This document shows positions 7,678-16,613 of a stretch of 64,000 nucleotides of DNA, piece by piece. The notes under the pieces are model-generated. The model was not told the DNA's origin. It did not search any database and saw nothing but the letters and a program-made list of their open reading frames with translations. The stretch is taken from contig OZ245021.1 of the NCBI GenBank assembly GCA_965223775.1, forward strand, positions 992,001 through 1,056,000, written 5' to 3'. Position numbers and translations under genes: made by a program. Source of the DNA: JAJDXW01 sp965223775. Lineage in GTDB: Bacteria; Pseudomonadota; Gammaproteobacteria; HK1. Positions within the stretch are counted from its first letter, which is position 1, and the number at the start of each line of letters is the position of its first letter.

Positions 7678-9465
7678 ATGGGCCCGGAGCTGAGCGCGGC
7701 CGCGCGGATCGTCTGGAACGCCGCCCTCGGGATGGTGGTGGGGGCGCTCGCCTCCCTCGCCGCCATCGGGTTCGTGGACCTCGTCTTCCTCCTCAACGAG
7801 TGGCTGCTCATCTCGCCCCGCAGCCGCTTCATGCAGGAGGACGCGAGGCTGCTGCTCATCGCCACCGTCTGCGTCCCGGCGGCGGGTGGGCTCATCGTGG
7901 GGCTCGTGCACCGCTATCTGGTTCCGGAACGGCGCCCGCACGGCCCGCCCGACGTCATCCGCGCCGTGCAGGGCCTCGACGGCCGGGTGCCGCTCCGCTC
8001 GGGCTTCCTCTCCACCCTGACCAGCCTCGTGTCCCTCGGGGCGGGTGCGTCCGTCGGCCAGTACGGCCCGCTCGCCCACCTCGGGGGGACCATCGGCTCC
8101 CTCGTCGCGCGGCTCAACCGGCACACCGAGCGGAGCGCGACGGTGTGGGTGGGCTGCGGGGTCGCGGCCGCGATCTCGACCGCGTTCAATGCCCCCCTCG
8201 CGGGGCTCGTCTTCGCCCACGAGGTCATCCTCCGGCACTATTCGCTCCGTGCGTTCGCGCCGATCACCGTCGCCGCGGCGGTCGGCCACGTCGTTGCCAA
8301 CGTGGTCTTCGAGCGCCCGCCCCTCTTTCGCGTCGAAGCGATGAACGTGGTCGCGGCGCCCGAGTTCCTCGGCTTCATCGTCATCGGGGTCGGCGGCGCC
8401 TTCGTCGCCGTCGCCTACATGCGCGCCATCCTCCACGCGGGTCGGCTCGCCGGCCGGGTGCCCATCGCCGACTGGCTCAAGCCGATGCTGGCCGGCGCCG
8501 TCCTCGGGCTCGCCGCGATCGGGATGCCCGACATCCTCGGCATCGGCAAGGAGGCGCTTCGCTTCGCGGTCATCGACCACGCCTTCGCCCCCGGCGAGCT
8601 CGCAATCCTCCTCGTCGCCAAGATCCTCGCCACCGCGCTCTGCATCGGCTTCGGGTTCGCGGGCGGGGTGCTGAGCCCCGCCCTCCTCGTCGGCATCCTG
8701 TTCGGGGCGTTCGCGGGCAACGGCGCCGAGCTGCTGGTGGGCGATCTGCGCTCCGACATCGCCATCTACGCCATCTGCGGCATGGTGGCGGTCGCGAGCG
8801 CGGTCATCGGGGCGCCGCTTACCACCATCCTCATCGTGTTCGAGCTCACCCGGAACTACGACCTCGCGATCGCGGCGATGGTGAGCGTGGTCTTCTCGAA
8901 CCTGGTCGCGTCCCGGGTCTTCGGCCGTTCGCTCTTCGACGTGCAGCTTCGCATGCGGGGCTTCGACCTCTCCGCCGGCCGCGACCGGGTGATCCTCGAG
9001 CGCCGGCCGATCGAGGACTACGTCAGCCGGGACTTCACCGCCCTCGCCCCCGACCTGCCCCTTGGCGAGGCGAGGGAGCGCCTCCTCGCCGCGCGCCGGC
9101 ACGAGGGCTACGTGATCGATGCCGGCGGGGGCTATCTCGGCTCGGTGAAGCTCGCGGAGATACTCGTCGCCGAGGGAGCCGACGGAGAGGAGGGCGTTTC
9201 CGGCTCCGGCTCCGGCTCCGGCTCCGGTTCCGATTCCGAGAATGCCGTGTCCGGGCTCGCCAGGCGGGAAGAGCCGGTCCTCACTCCCGGGACCTCCATC
9301 TGGGCCGCGATGGAGCGCATGGGAGACTTCGTCGGGGAGACCATTCCGGTGCTCGACGAAGAAGAGGGCGGGCGCATGCTGGGAGTGGTGTCGGAGGCGG
9401 CCGTCGTCAAGGCCTATCGGGACACGATGGACGAAATACGGCGCGAGGAGAACGCGGGTGCCTGA
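7678..9465 (+). CDS. ClC-family chloride channel/transporter with C-terminal CBS region
   Basis: 595 residues. A ClC membrane core (about 1-430) is followed by a C-terminal region with a tandem-CBS layout (about 455-590). Core motifs include GAGASVGQYGP (121-131) and the late GFAGGVLSPALLVG pore segment. At the place where most ClC proteins have the gating glutamate (GREGP), this one has GQYGP, i.e. Tyr129. The two CBS halves are joined by a Ser-Gly linker encoded by a hexanucleotide repeat. ATG 7678 is preferred; a GTG at 7648 is possible. The 3' end overlaps the start of a binding-protein gene by 8 bases, implying a two-gene operon. Confidence 0.9.
   Translation: MGPELSAAARIVWNAALGMVVGALASLAAIGFVDLVFLLNEWLLISPRSRFMQEDARLLLIATVCVPAAGGLIVGLVHRYLVPERRPHGPPDVIRAVQGLDGRVPLRSGFLSTLTSLVSLGAGASVGQYGPLAHLGGTIGSLVARLNRHTERSATVWVGCGVAAAISTAFNAPLAGLVFAHEVILRHYSLRAFAPITVAAAVGHVVANVVFERPPLFRVEAMNVVAAPEFLGFIVIGVGGAFVAVAYMRAILHAGRLAGRVPIADWLKPMLAGAVLGLAAIGMPDILGIGKEALRFAVIDHAFAPGELAILLVAKILATALCIGFGFAGGVLSPALLVGILFGAFAGNGAELLVGDLRSDIAIYAICGMVAVASAVIGAPLTTILIVFELTRNYDLAIAAMVSVVFSNLVASRVFGRSLFDVQLRMRGFDLSAGRDRVILERRPIEDYVSRDFTALAPDLPLGEARERLLAARRHEGYVIDAGGGYLGSVKLAEILVAEGADGEEGVSGSGSGSGSGSDSENAVSGLARREEPVLTPGTSIWAAMERMGDFVGETIPVLDEEEGGRMLGVVSEAAVVKAYRDTMDEIRREENAGA
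9199..9240 (+). repeat. Hexanucleotide tandem repeat in the ClC linker
   Basis: Seven consecutive hexamers of the form TCCGRN (first four exactly TCCGGC) encode the Ser-Gly linker between the CBS halves of the ClC protein. Unit length is a multiple of three, so copy-number change would alter linker length without breaking the frame. Confidence 0.85.
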
Positions 9466-10573
9466 ACGTCCGCGGGCAAAGCTGGCGATGGCGGCGGTGT
9501 GGGTTCTCGCCGCGGGGCTGCCGGCCGTGGGAACGACGGCCATCGCGGCTGACCCCTACCGCGCCATCACCGTGGCGTCCTGGGGGGGGCCGTACGAGCG
9601 AAGCCAGGTCAAGGCCTACTTCGAGCCGTTCACGAAAGCGACCGGCATCCGGATCGACATCGAACGGTACGACGGCGGGCTGGAGGAGCTTCGCCGGCAG
9701 GTCGGGTCCGGCGACATCACCTGGGACCTCATGGACATGACGATGGCCGACAACCGCGCCGCCTGCCGGCAGGGGCTGCTCGAGCCCATCGACCACTCTC
9801 GGCTCCACCCCGCCCCTGACGGCACCCCGGCCGCCCGGGACTTCATCGACGGGGCGCTCACCGAGTGCGGGGTCTCGCAGATCGTCTACGCCATGGTGGT
9901 CGCCTACAACCGGGATGCGTTCCCGGGGGAGCGCCCGGCCCGGATCGCGGATATCTTCGACCTTCGCCGGTTCCCGGGGACGAGGGCGCTCCAGCGTGGC
10001 CCCGAGGCGAACCTCGAATGGGCGCTCCGGTCGTACGGGGTGCCGCGCCAGGACCTCTACCAGCTTCTCAGCACCGAGCGCGGTCTTCGGCTCGCGTTCG
10101 AGCGGCTCGACCGGATCCGGGACCATGTGGTGTGGTGGACGTCCACGGATGAGCCGGTGGAGATGCTCGTCAGCGGGGAAGCGGTGATCGCCTCCCAGTA
10201 CAACGGGCGGCTGTTCGACGCGGCGGCGGTTCAGGGCCATCCCATCGAGATTGTCTGGGATGGACAGGTCTACGAGCTCGGTTCGTGGGGGATCCCCCGC
10301 GGAACGCGGCGCATCGACGAAGTCCTCGAGTTCATCCGCTTCGCGACCGGGACCCGCCCGCTCGCGGAGCAGGCGAGGTACATCGCCTACGGTCCGGCGC
10401 GCCGGTCCTCGATGAAGCTCGTGTCGATGCACGCGGAGACGGGGGTGGACATGCGGCCCCACCTGCCGACCAGCCCGGCGAACTTCAGCACCGCGATCCT
10501 GAAGGATACCGAGTGGTACGCGAGCCTCTACGACCGGATCAAGGCGCGCTTCGATGCCTGGCTCGCCGAGTGA
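9458..10573 (+). CDS. Periplasmic binding protein, polyamine/PotD-like (orphan)
   Basis: 371-residue extracellular solute-binding protein of the spermidine/putrescine (PotD/PotF) type. A Sec signal peptide covers residues 1-31 (hydrophobic core AAVWVLAAGLPA, cleavage after AIAA). The mature part starts ITVASWGGPYERSQ and has the GALTECGVSQ and DGQVYELGSWGIP blocks. The GTG at 9458 has GAGGAG just upstream and lies inside the end of the ClC gene (overlap 9458-9465). No ABC permease or ATPase is nearby. It is clearly paralogous to the binding protein at 16614-17726, which in turn follows a BCCT carrier. Ligand unknown; a quaternary amine or polyamine is plausible. Confidence 0.88.
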   Translation: MPERPRAKLAMAAVWVLAAGLPAVGTTAIAADPYRAITVASWGGPYERSQVKAYFEPFTKATGIRIDIERYDGGLEELRRQVGSGDITWDLMDMTMADNRAACRQGLLEPIDHSRLHPAPDGTPAARDFIDGALTECGVSQIVYAMVVAYNRDAFPGERPARIADIFDLRRFPGTRALQRGPEANLEWALRSYGVPRQDLYQLLSTERGLRLAFERLDRIRDHVVWWTSTDEPVEMLVSGEAVIASQYNGRLFDAAAVQGHPIEIVWDGQVYELGSWGIPRGTRRIDEVLEFIRFATGTRPLAEQARYIAYGPARRSSMKLVSMHAETGVDMRPHLPTSPANFSTAILKDTEWYASLYDRIKARFDAWLAE

Positions 10574-10715
10574 CGAGTCTCAGTCCGTCCCCCTCCTCGA
10601 GGGATGACGCGCCCGTTCGACTTGGCGGAAGGCCGCCGTCCCGCTGGCTGCACGGTTGCCTCGAAAGACTCGTGGTCCATCGATGTCCCGGCGTGATCGT
10701 CGAGATTCCGGTAGC

Positions 10716-11369
10716 TCAGTGATGGTAGTCCTTTGCCTCGTGATCCCGGTTGCGCATGTCTCCGGAAGGCGGGGGCATGGGCCCGCCGTCGCGGGCGATA
10801 CGGGTGCCCTCGTGGAGAGGAACCGCGACGTCCGACGGCACGGACGGGGACCCCCCCTCGAGCGCTGCGCCGTGCTCGACGAAGGTCCGGGCGAGCATCC
10901 ATGCATGAGCCGGAGGGAAGGAAGCGCGCACGACCAACACGTGATCCCCGAAACGCCACAGGGTGCGGATCGTGAGAGGGCCGGTGAAGGGAGGCCGGCC
11001 CCGGCTGAGCGCCGAGGCATCCTCGACCGAGAGCAGGATGATCCGGAGCTGATCCGTAGCGAGAAGGTCGGCGAGACGCCTGCGGGTCCGGGCCCGGGCG
11101 ACCCGGGCGCTGGCCTCGGGGAGATGCTCCTCGAGCAGCGCCCGGATCTCTTTCGCCTTTGGATAGGTCGCCGGATCCTCGCGCGAGGCCCCGAGCATGA
11201 GATGGCGCTGTCGATACACCTTCCACTGGCGGTAGGGGGTGTGGGCGAGAAGCGCCCGGCCCGGAAGAAGCAGCGCTGCGCCCGCGAGGGCCCCTGCGAG
11301 AAGGGCGCGCCGGCTGGCGCGCCCTTGCGCGATGATGGTTCTCTCAGTGGCGATACTTGTCGAACACAT
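10716..11369 (-). CDS. Tat-exported protein of unknown function
   Basis: 217 residues. The N-terminus has a twin-arginine-type signal (ASRRALLAGALAGAALLLPG, residues 18-37), so the mature protein of about 175 residues should be periplasmic. The mature part begins AHTPYRQWKVYRQRHLMLG, followed by a mixed alpha/beta-looking region; I cannot place it in a named family. The start overlaps the 3' end of the exported formamidase gene by 26 bases, so the two are almost certainly co-translated and may act together in the periplasm. No cysteine cluster or haem motif is visible. Alternative starts downstream of 11369 cannot be excluded. Confidence 0.7.
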   Translation of the reverse strand: MCSTSIATERTIIAQGRASRRALLAGALAGAALLLPGRALLAHTPYRQWKVYRQRHLMLGASREDPATYPKAKEIRALLEEHLPEASARVARARTRRRLADLLATDQLRIILLSVEDASALSRGRPPFTGPLTIRTLWRFGDHVLVVRASFPPAHAWMLARTFVEHGAALEGGSPSVPSDVAVPLHEGTRIARDGGPMPPPSGDMRNRDHEAKDYHH

Positions 11370-12603
11370 CGAGGTTCAGCACGGCCGTCACCACATAGTT
11401 CGGAACGTCCACGACCTGACCCACGCGCAGGTCCACCGCGACGCTGCTCAGAATGTAGGCCTGCTCACGGGTCAGCCCGTGCTCCGCTTGCAGGTAGTCG
11501 AGCATCTGTATCAGCGCGTGACGGGCCGCGAGCGTGAGATCCTCGCTCAGGTTCTCGAGAGCGGCGATCTTCTTCGACTCGAGATAGGTCACGTAGATGG
11601 GGACCTCTCCCGCATTCTTGAGTGGAAGCCCTATCGTCTGATGGAAGCGCGTGGGCTCGATGTCGCGGATCTCGTCATTGCCCGAGACATGGGGCGCCAC
11701 CATGTCGCTGCCTCGGCCGGGGAGGATACGGGTCCGCACGGTGACCACCGCGCCTGTCTCGATGGCAGTGCCGGACACCTCTCCGTCTCCCTGGGCGTAG
11801 TGCACGTCTCCGGCGAACAGGCCGCAACCGTCCACGAAACAAGGGAAGGTGATCCGGGTGCCGACCTGCATCTGCTGGACATCCATGTTGCCGCCGTTCT
11901 CACGGGGCGGGATGGTCCGCAGGCAGTCATCCTTGTGGCTGCCCGAGGGGCCGCAGACCTCGGTCGGCTCCGCGCCCATCGGCTGCGGCGTGAGTGCGAT
12001 GCCTCCCGCCTCGGCGAGCGCTGCCTCGCGGGCCTTCCAGGCCTGGATCTCCGGCTCTCCCGGCAGCACGCCGATGGAGCCCGGGAACGCCTCGTAGGGC
12101 ACGGTGACCTCTGGCATCTGGTCGGAGACCGCTCCGCGCGGGGTCAAACGCCAGTTCACGATGTAGGGCTCGGGGTAGAGATCGCGCAGGAACCCGAAGC
12201 CCGGAACGATCAGGGTGTAGCCGTATTCGTCCGGAGCGATGGCGAGGAGCTCGACCTCGAGCGCGTCCCCGCGCTTTGCGCCGTTGATGTGGACCGGTCC
12301 CGTCATGGGATGGACGAGGTTGAGATCGACGGCGGCGAGGTCGTCGGCGATGGAATCGAGGGTGAGGTCCGTATCCAGCGCGTCCCGCGTGTGGATGACG
12401 ATGACGTCGCCCGGATCCGCACGCGCAACCGCGGGAATCGCAGGGTGATAGCGGTTCATGCAGTTCGGATCGTCGACGCAATGATCGCCCTGCTTGGCCA
12501 CGACGACCGTAGTCGCCCAGCGAACGTCGGTGGTGTCGGCAAGAGCCGGCAGCGTCCCGGCGGCGAGCGCGCCCCCAAGGGCCGCGAGTAGCAGTGTTCT
12601 CAT
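11344..12603 (-). CDS. Exported formamidase/acetamidase family protein
   Basis: 419-residue FmdA/AmdA-family amidohydrolase, a family that splits formamide or acetamide to ammonia and the acid. Unlike the classic cytoplasmic enzymes it carries a Sec signal peptide (MRTLLLAALGGALAAGTLPALA), so it is probably periplasmic. Family blocks are visible: VHPMTGPVHINGAKRGDALE, the GDVHYAQGDGEVSGTAIE metal-site region and a C-terminal DLRVGQVVDVPN. Two extra cysteine pairs (HCVDDPNC; CFVDGC) may form disulphides, which fits export. The ATG at 12601-12603 has GAGGGAG upstream; a longer frame to 12687 is rejected for lack of a ribosome site. Overlaps the downstream Tat protein gene. Confidence 0.88.
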   Translation of the reverse strand: MRTLLLAALGGALAAGTLPALADTTDVRWATTVVVAKQGDHCVDDPNCMNRYHPAIPAVARADPGDVIVIHTRDALDTDLTLDSIADDLAAVDLNLVHPMTGPVHINGAKRGDALEVELLAIAPDEYGYTLIVPGFGFLRDLYPEPYIVNWRLTPRGAVSDQMPEVTVPYEAFPGSIGVLPGEPEIQAWKAREAALAEAGGIALTPQPMGAEPTEVCGPSGSHKDDCLRTIPPRENGGNMDVQQMQVGTRITFPCFVDGCGLFAGDVHYAQGDGEVSGTAIETGAVVTVRTRILPGRGSDMVAPHVSGNDEIRDIEPTRFHQTIGLPLKNAGEVPIYVTYLESKKIAALENLSEDLTLAARHALIQMLDYLQAEHGLTREQAYILSSVAVDLRVGQVVDVPNYVVTAVLNLDVFDKYRH

Positions 12604-13038
12604 GTTCAGCTCCCTCTCGCGCCGGTTCCGTAGAACCTGAGCGCAATGCATGTGTTTCCGGAAATGGAAACTTAGGGAAACCCGCAATCGATGTCCAGCG
12701 GGGCGCTGCGAGGAGCCGAGGTCACGCTGCTACAGACGCGGACCGGGGTCGCGAGGAGGGCTTGCGGGCTGAAAAATATGACGATTCGGGTAACGTCGTT
12801 CACACGTGCTCCCCTGCCCGCGGGGGCTGGACAGGTTCATCGGCGCCTGTCACCTGCTCGACCGCGCCCAAGGGCCGGGACGAGGACGCTCCCGGCTGCA
12901 GCATGGAATGGGTCCGGCACCACGACCGGTACCAGACATGACCATGGCGATGAGGAATCGGTCGTCACCCCTTCTTGCGCCGCGTTGCTCACCGGCCAGG
13001 GCCGCGAGATGGAGATCGTTTGTCGCCTGCCCGCGGCC
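12604..13038. other. Intergenic region upstream of the formamidase
   Basis: 435 bp with no supported gene on either strand. It must hold the formamidase promoter (minus strand). A short inverted repeat, GTTTCC (12654-12659) and GGAAAC (12666-12671), lies about 50 bp before the formamidase start and could be an operator or leader hairpin. I could not match a known riboswitch by eye. Confidence 0.5.
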
Positions 13039-14475
13039 TCAGAGCGGCGGGCGGCGGGACGCAAAATCGGCGACGCCCTCGTAGGCGTGAGCGAGCTGCA
13101 GCGCCTCGAAGTCGCACTTCGGCGGGGCGACGATCTGGATCCCGACCGGGAGCCCGTCCCCGGTGAAGCCGGCCGGCACGGAGATCGAGGGGCAGCCGGT
13201 CACCGTGATCGCATAGCACGCGGCCATCCAGTCGATGTACGTCTCGAGCCGGACCCCGTTGATCTCCCGCACCCAGTCGGTGTCCACCGGGAACGGCGGC
13301 ACCTGGGTGGTTGGGCACACGAGGTAGTCGAAGCGGCCGAAGAACTCGACCACCCGATCGAGGAGCGCGGCTCGCTTCACCTCGGCGTGCGCGACGTCCA
13401 TCGCCCCGAGGGCGAGCCCCTTCTCGACGTTCCACACGACCGTGTCCTTCAGTTGATCGCGGTGGTCCCGGATGTGCGCCTCGTGGGCCATGGCGAAGGA
13501 GAACGCCCGCAGGGTCTGGAAGATCTCGTCCGCGTCGCGAAGGTCGGGGTCCGCCTCCTCGACCGTGCAGCCGATCTCCGCGAAGCGTGCCGCCGCCGCC
13601 CCGCAGACCTCGAGCACCGCCGGCTCCATGGGGTAGCCGCCGAGCGTCGGGCTCCAGGCGACGCGGGTCCCCTGGAAGTCGCGCTCGAGCGGCTCGCGGA
13701 ACCGGGCGCCCGCCGTCTCGATGGAAAGCGGCACCCGCGGATCCGGGCCCGCCATGGCGGAGAGCAGCAGGGCCGCGTCGGCCACGTGCCGGGCGATGGG
13801 GCCGGCGACGCCGAGCGGGTTGTAGAGCATGTTGCGGGGCCAGACCGGGACCCTCCCCGGTGACGTGCGGAAGCCCACCACGTCGGACCAGGAAGCGGGG
13901 TTGCGGAGCGAACCGCCCATGTCGGTCCCGTCCGCGAGCGGAAGCATCCCGCACGCCACGGCGACCGCCGCGCCCCCGCTCGAGCCTCCGCAGGTGTGTC
14001 CGGTGGCGTACGGGTTCCGGGTGGCGCCGAACACCGGATTGAAGGTCTGGGAACCCGCGCCGAATTCGGGCGTGTTGGTCTTGCCGATGATGATCGCGCC
14101 CGCCGCCCGGAGGCGCTCGACGTAGAGCGCGTCCTCGCCGGGAACGAAATCGCGGTAGATTGGCGACCCGAACGTGGTGCGGATGCCCCGGGTCACCGTG
14201 AGGTCCTTGACCGCGACCGGCAGCCCGTGAAGCGGCCCCGGCGGCTCGCCCCGGGCGAGGGCCGCGTCCGCCGCCCGGGCGCCCTCCAGGGCCGCCTCCG
14301 GAAGCAGGGTGACGATCGCGTTGACCGCCGGGTTCGTCTCCTCGATGCGGGCGAGGAACCGGGTCATGAGCTCTTCGGCGCCGAGCTCGCGCTCGCCGAG
14401 CCAGTGAACGAGGTCGCGCGCCGGGGCAAAGACGATCTCGGAGTCCGAGGGCAGGGTGCGGGATGGGTTGTTCAT
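13039..14475 (-). CDS. Amidase (amidase-signature family)
   Basis: 478-residue amidase-signature enzyme that hydrolyses a C-N amide bond; GatA- or AtzF-like in fold. The Ser-Ser-Lys triad is intact: K90 in PVAVKD, S165 in CGGSSGGAA, S189 in DMGGSLRNPA. No signal peptide, so cytoplasmic. Length matches stand-alone catabolic amidases; no GatB or GatC is present, so tRNA amidation is unlikely. It is divergent from the BCCT carrier across 435 bp and lies on the same strand as the exported formamidase further downstream, which together suggests a theme of amide or methylated-amine use. Substrate not determinable. Confidence 0.9.
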   Translation of the reverse strand: MNNPSRTLPSDSEIVFAPARDLVHWLGERELGAEELMTRFLARIEETNPAVNAIVTLLPEAALEGARAADAALARGEPPGPLHGLPVAVKDLTVTRGIRTTFGSPIYRDFVPGEDALYVERLRAAGAIIIGKTNTPEFGAGSQTFNPVFGATRNPYATGHTCGGSSGGAAVAVACGMLPLADGTDMGGSLRNPASWSDVVGFRTSPGRVPVWPRNMLYNPLGVAGPIARHVADAALLLSAMAGPDPRVPLSIETAGARFREPLERDFQGTRVAWSPTLGGYPMEPAVLEVCGAAAARFAEIGCTVEEADPDLRDADEIFQTLRAFSFAMAHEAHIRDHRDQLKDTVVWNVEKGLALGAMDVAHAEVKRAALLDRVVEFFGRFDYLVCPTTQVPPFPVDTDWVREINGVRLETYIDWMAACYAITVTGCPSISVPAGFTGDGLPVGIQIVAPPKCDFEALQLAHAYEGVADFASRRPPL

Positions 14476-14910
14476 GGAATCCTGTCAGGCGTAAGGGAAT
14501 TCATGGGGATTGTATTGAACATGGGCTGGATCGAGTGTACGGAGCGGGCGCGGCGGGCCGGCGAAGTCTCGGCCCCGGACGACCGTCGAGCATCGGGCAG
14601 CGGGGGAAATGCCCCGTGCTACACTCGATTCGAGCCACAGCGTATCGATCTGCAAATGGCGATTTCGGCTGAGTTCGAACGGTGGCGCGGCCCGGGGCGG
14701 CGAACGGTGTTCTTGAACCGGCCCGAGACCTTCCGTTCGTCACGGGCTTCCCGAAGCGTACCCATCTGGCTCATCCATCGGACTGCGGCTGCCCGTTTCG
14801 GGACGGCCGCCCCGCATTCCAGCCGCCCTGCCGGATTCTCGTCCGGTCGAGTCGGCCCGTGCGCGGCACGCGCGGTTCCGTAGCGCACGTACAGACAAAG
14901 GACGAAGGCC
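14476..14910. other. Divergent promoter region, amidase/BCCT
   Basis: 435 bp between two divergent genes. No reading frame here looks real. Both promoters must lie in it; I could not pick convincing -35/-10 pairs. A GCGGGGGAAATGCCCCGT hairpin-like stretch is present near 14604-14621. Confidence 0.45.
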
Positions 14911-16548
14911 ATGCAAGAGAAACACCCGGGGCTCGTTGCGAAGACCGGCATCTGGAAGGGACTTCACCCCGGCATGGGGATCGCCTCCAAGGGAATGATC
15001 GCCGCATTCGTGGTCTTCACGGCGCTCAACGTCGATTTCGCCAACTCGATCTACTCGGCGGTGCGCGGCTGGATCGAGTCGGCGCTCAACTGGTACTACA
15101 TCAGCGCGCTCACGGTCATGCTCTTCGTCTGCCTCTACCTGATGTGCAGCCGCCACGGCGCGATCAAGCTCGGGGACGACGACAGCAAGCCGGAGTTCAG
15201 CAACTTCTCCTGGTTCGCGATGCTGTTCTCGGCCGGCGTCGGCATCGGGCTGCTCTTCTTCGGGATCGCCGAGCCGATGTTCTATTTCGACAACACCCAG
15301 CCCTGGGGCTATCCGAACAATCCCTTCGCTGATCTGGCCCAGGTCACCGCGATGAACGAGACGCGGGCGGCCTACGCGATGCGCGTGACCTACTTCCACT
15401 GGGGATTCCATGGCTGGGCGGTCTACGTGATGATCGGCCTTTGCCTCGCGTACTTCGGGTTCCGGAAGAAGCTGCCGCTCACCCTTCGCTCGGCCCTCTA
15501 TCCGGTCATCGGCGACCGGATCTACGGTCCGATCGGTCATGCGGTCGACCTGCTTGCCGTCTTCGGGACGGTGTTCGGGGTCGCCACCTCCCTCGGTCTC
15601 GGGGTCAGCCAGATGGCCACCGGGCTCAACTACCTGTTCGGCGTCGATCCGGGGACGACCACCCAGGTCATTCTCATCGTGGTCATCTCCATCGTGGCCA
15701 CGTTCTCCGCGGTATCCGGGGTGGGCAACGGGATCCGCATCATCTCGGAGTGGAACATCTGGCTCAGCGTCGTGCTGCTCGCCTACTTCCTGTTCGGCGG
15801 CCCGTTCCAGTGGCTGATGGGATTCTTCGTGACCACGGTCGGCGATTATCTGTGGAACGTCATTCCCATGGGCTTCCAGACCTTCAACGAGCCGGGCGCC
15901 TCCGCCTGGCAGGGCGGCTGGACCATCTTCTACTGGGGCTGGTGGATCTCCTGGGCGCCGTTCGTCGGCATGTTCATCGCCCGGATCAGCCGCGGACGCA
16001 CCATCCGCGAGTTCATGCTCGGGGTGATGTTCGTCCCGACCACGATCGCCTTCTTCTGGCTCTCCATCTTCGGCGGCAACGCGATGTACATCGAGCTGAC
16101 CGCGGACGGCGGGGTGGGAACGGCAGGCATCGCCCAGTTGGTCCGGGACTGGAACCTGTCCTCCGCGCTGTACGGGACCATCGAACGGATGACGGACGTC
16201 AACTGGCTGAACTGGGCGATGGCCGCGCTCGCCACCTTCCTGCTCGCCACCTGGTTCATCACCTCTTCGGACTCGGGAACCCTCGTCATCACCACCATGC
16301 TCAGCATGGGCGACGACGACCCGCCGCAACGGTTCCGGATCGTGTGGGGGCTCGGCGAGGGCTTCGTGGCCGCGGCCCTGCTGCTCGCGGGCGGCCTGAA
16401 GGCGCTTCAGACCGCCGCCATCGCGGCCGCGCTTCCCGTCAGCGTGATCATGCTGTTGATGACCTTCGGGATCGTCAAGTCCCTGAACGAGGATTCGAGC
16501 GCCGTGCCCGCATCGGACGGGCCGGCGGAGCCGGAGCCCGCGGGGTGA
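14911..16548 (+). CDS. BCCT family transporter (betaine/carnitine/choline type)
   Basis: 545-residue secondary carrier for quaternary ammonium compounds with about 12 membrane segments and a hydrophilic acidic tail. Family landmarks: FSAGVGIGLLFFGIAEP in segment 3, and the tryptophan-rich WTIFYWGWWISWAPFVG with RISRGRTIREF in segment 8, the substrate-binding aromatic box. ATG 14911 is preceded by GGACGAAGG. The next gene, an orphan periplasmic binding protein, begins 65 bp downstream on the same strand. BCCT carriers normally work without binding proteins, so the pairing is unusual. A dimethylglycine-dehydrogenase-like gene at 27.5-29.9 kb is compatible with betaine catabolism. Confidence 0.93.
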   Translation: MQEKHPGLVAKTGIWKGLHPGMGIASKGMIAAFVVFTALNVDFANSIYSAVRGWIESALNWYYISALTVMLFVCLYLMCSRHGAIKLGDDDSKPEFSNFSWFAMLFSAGVGIGLLFFGIAEPMFYFDNTQPWGYPNNPFADLAQVTAMNETRAAYAMRVTYFHWGFHGWAVYVMIGLCLAYFGFRKKLPLTLRSALYPVIGDRIYGPIGHAVDLLAVFGTVFGVATSLGLGVSQMATGLNYLFGVDPGTTTQVILIVVISIVATFSAVSGVGNGIRIISEWNIWLSVVLLAYFLFGGPFQWLMGFFVTTVGDYLWNVIPMGFQTFNEPGASAWQGGWTIFYWGWWISWAPFVGMFIARISRGRTIREFMLGVMFVPTTIAFFWLSIFGGNAMYIELTADGGVGTAGIAQLVRDWNLSSALYGTIERMTDVNWLNWAMAALATFLLATWFITSSDSGTLVITTMLSMGDDDPPQRFRIVWGLGEGFVAAALLLAGGLKALQTAAIAAALPVSVIMLLMTFGIVKSLNEDSSAVPASDGPAEPEPAG

Positions 16549-16613
16549 GCGGCCGATCCGGTACGGGGACGGCTACCGCAAGCAGCGAGAATCGACAAGG
16601 GGAGAGCAAGGCA

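Noticed and set aside
7630..9543. A 637-codon leftward open frame opposite the ClC gene
   Set aside because: Asp/Glu/Arg-rich shadow product; the ClC motifs on the plus strand are unambiguous.
12604..13038. Guanidine or other riboswitch upstream of the formamidase
   Set aside because: The gene context (amidases) made it attractive, but I could not find a conserved aptamer core by eye; a covariance search would decide.
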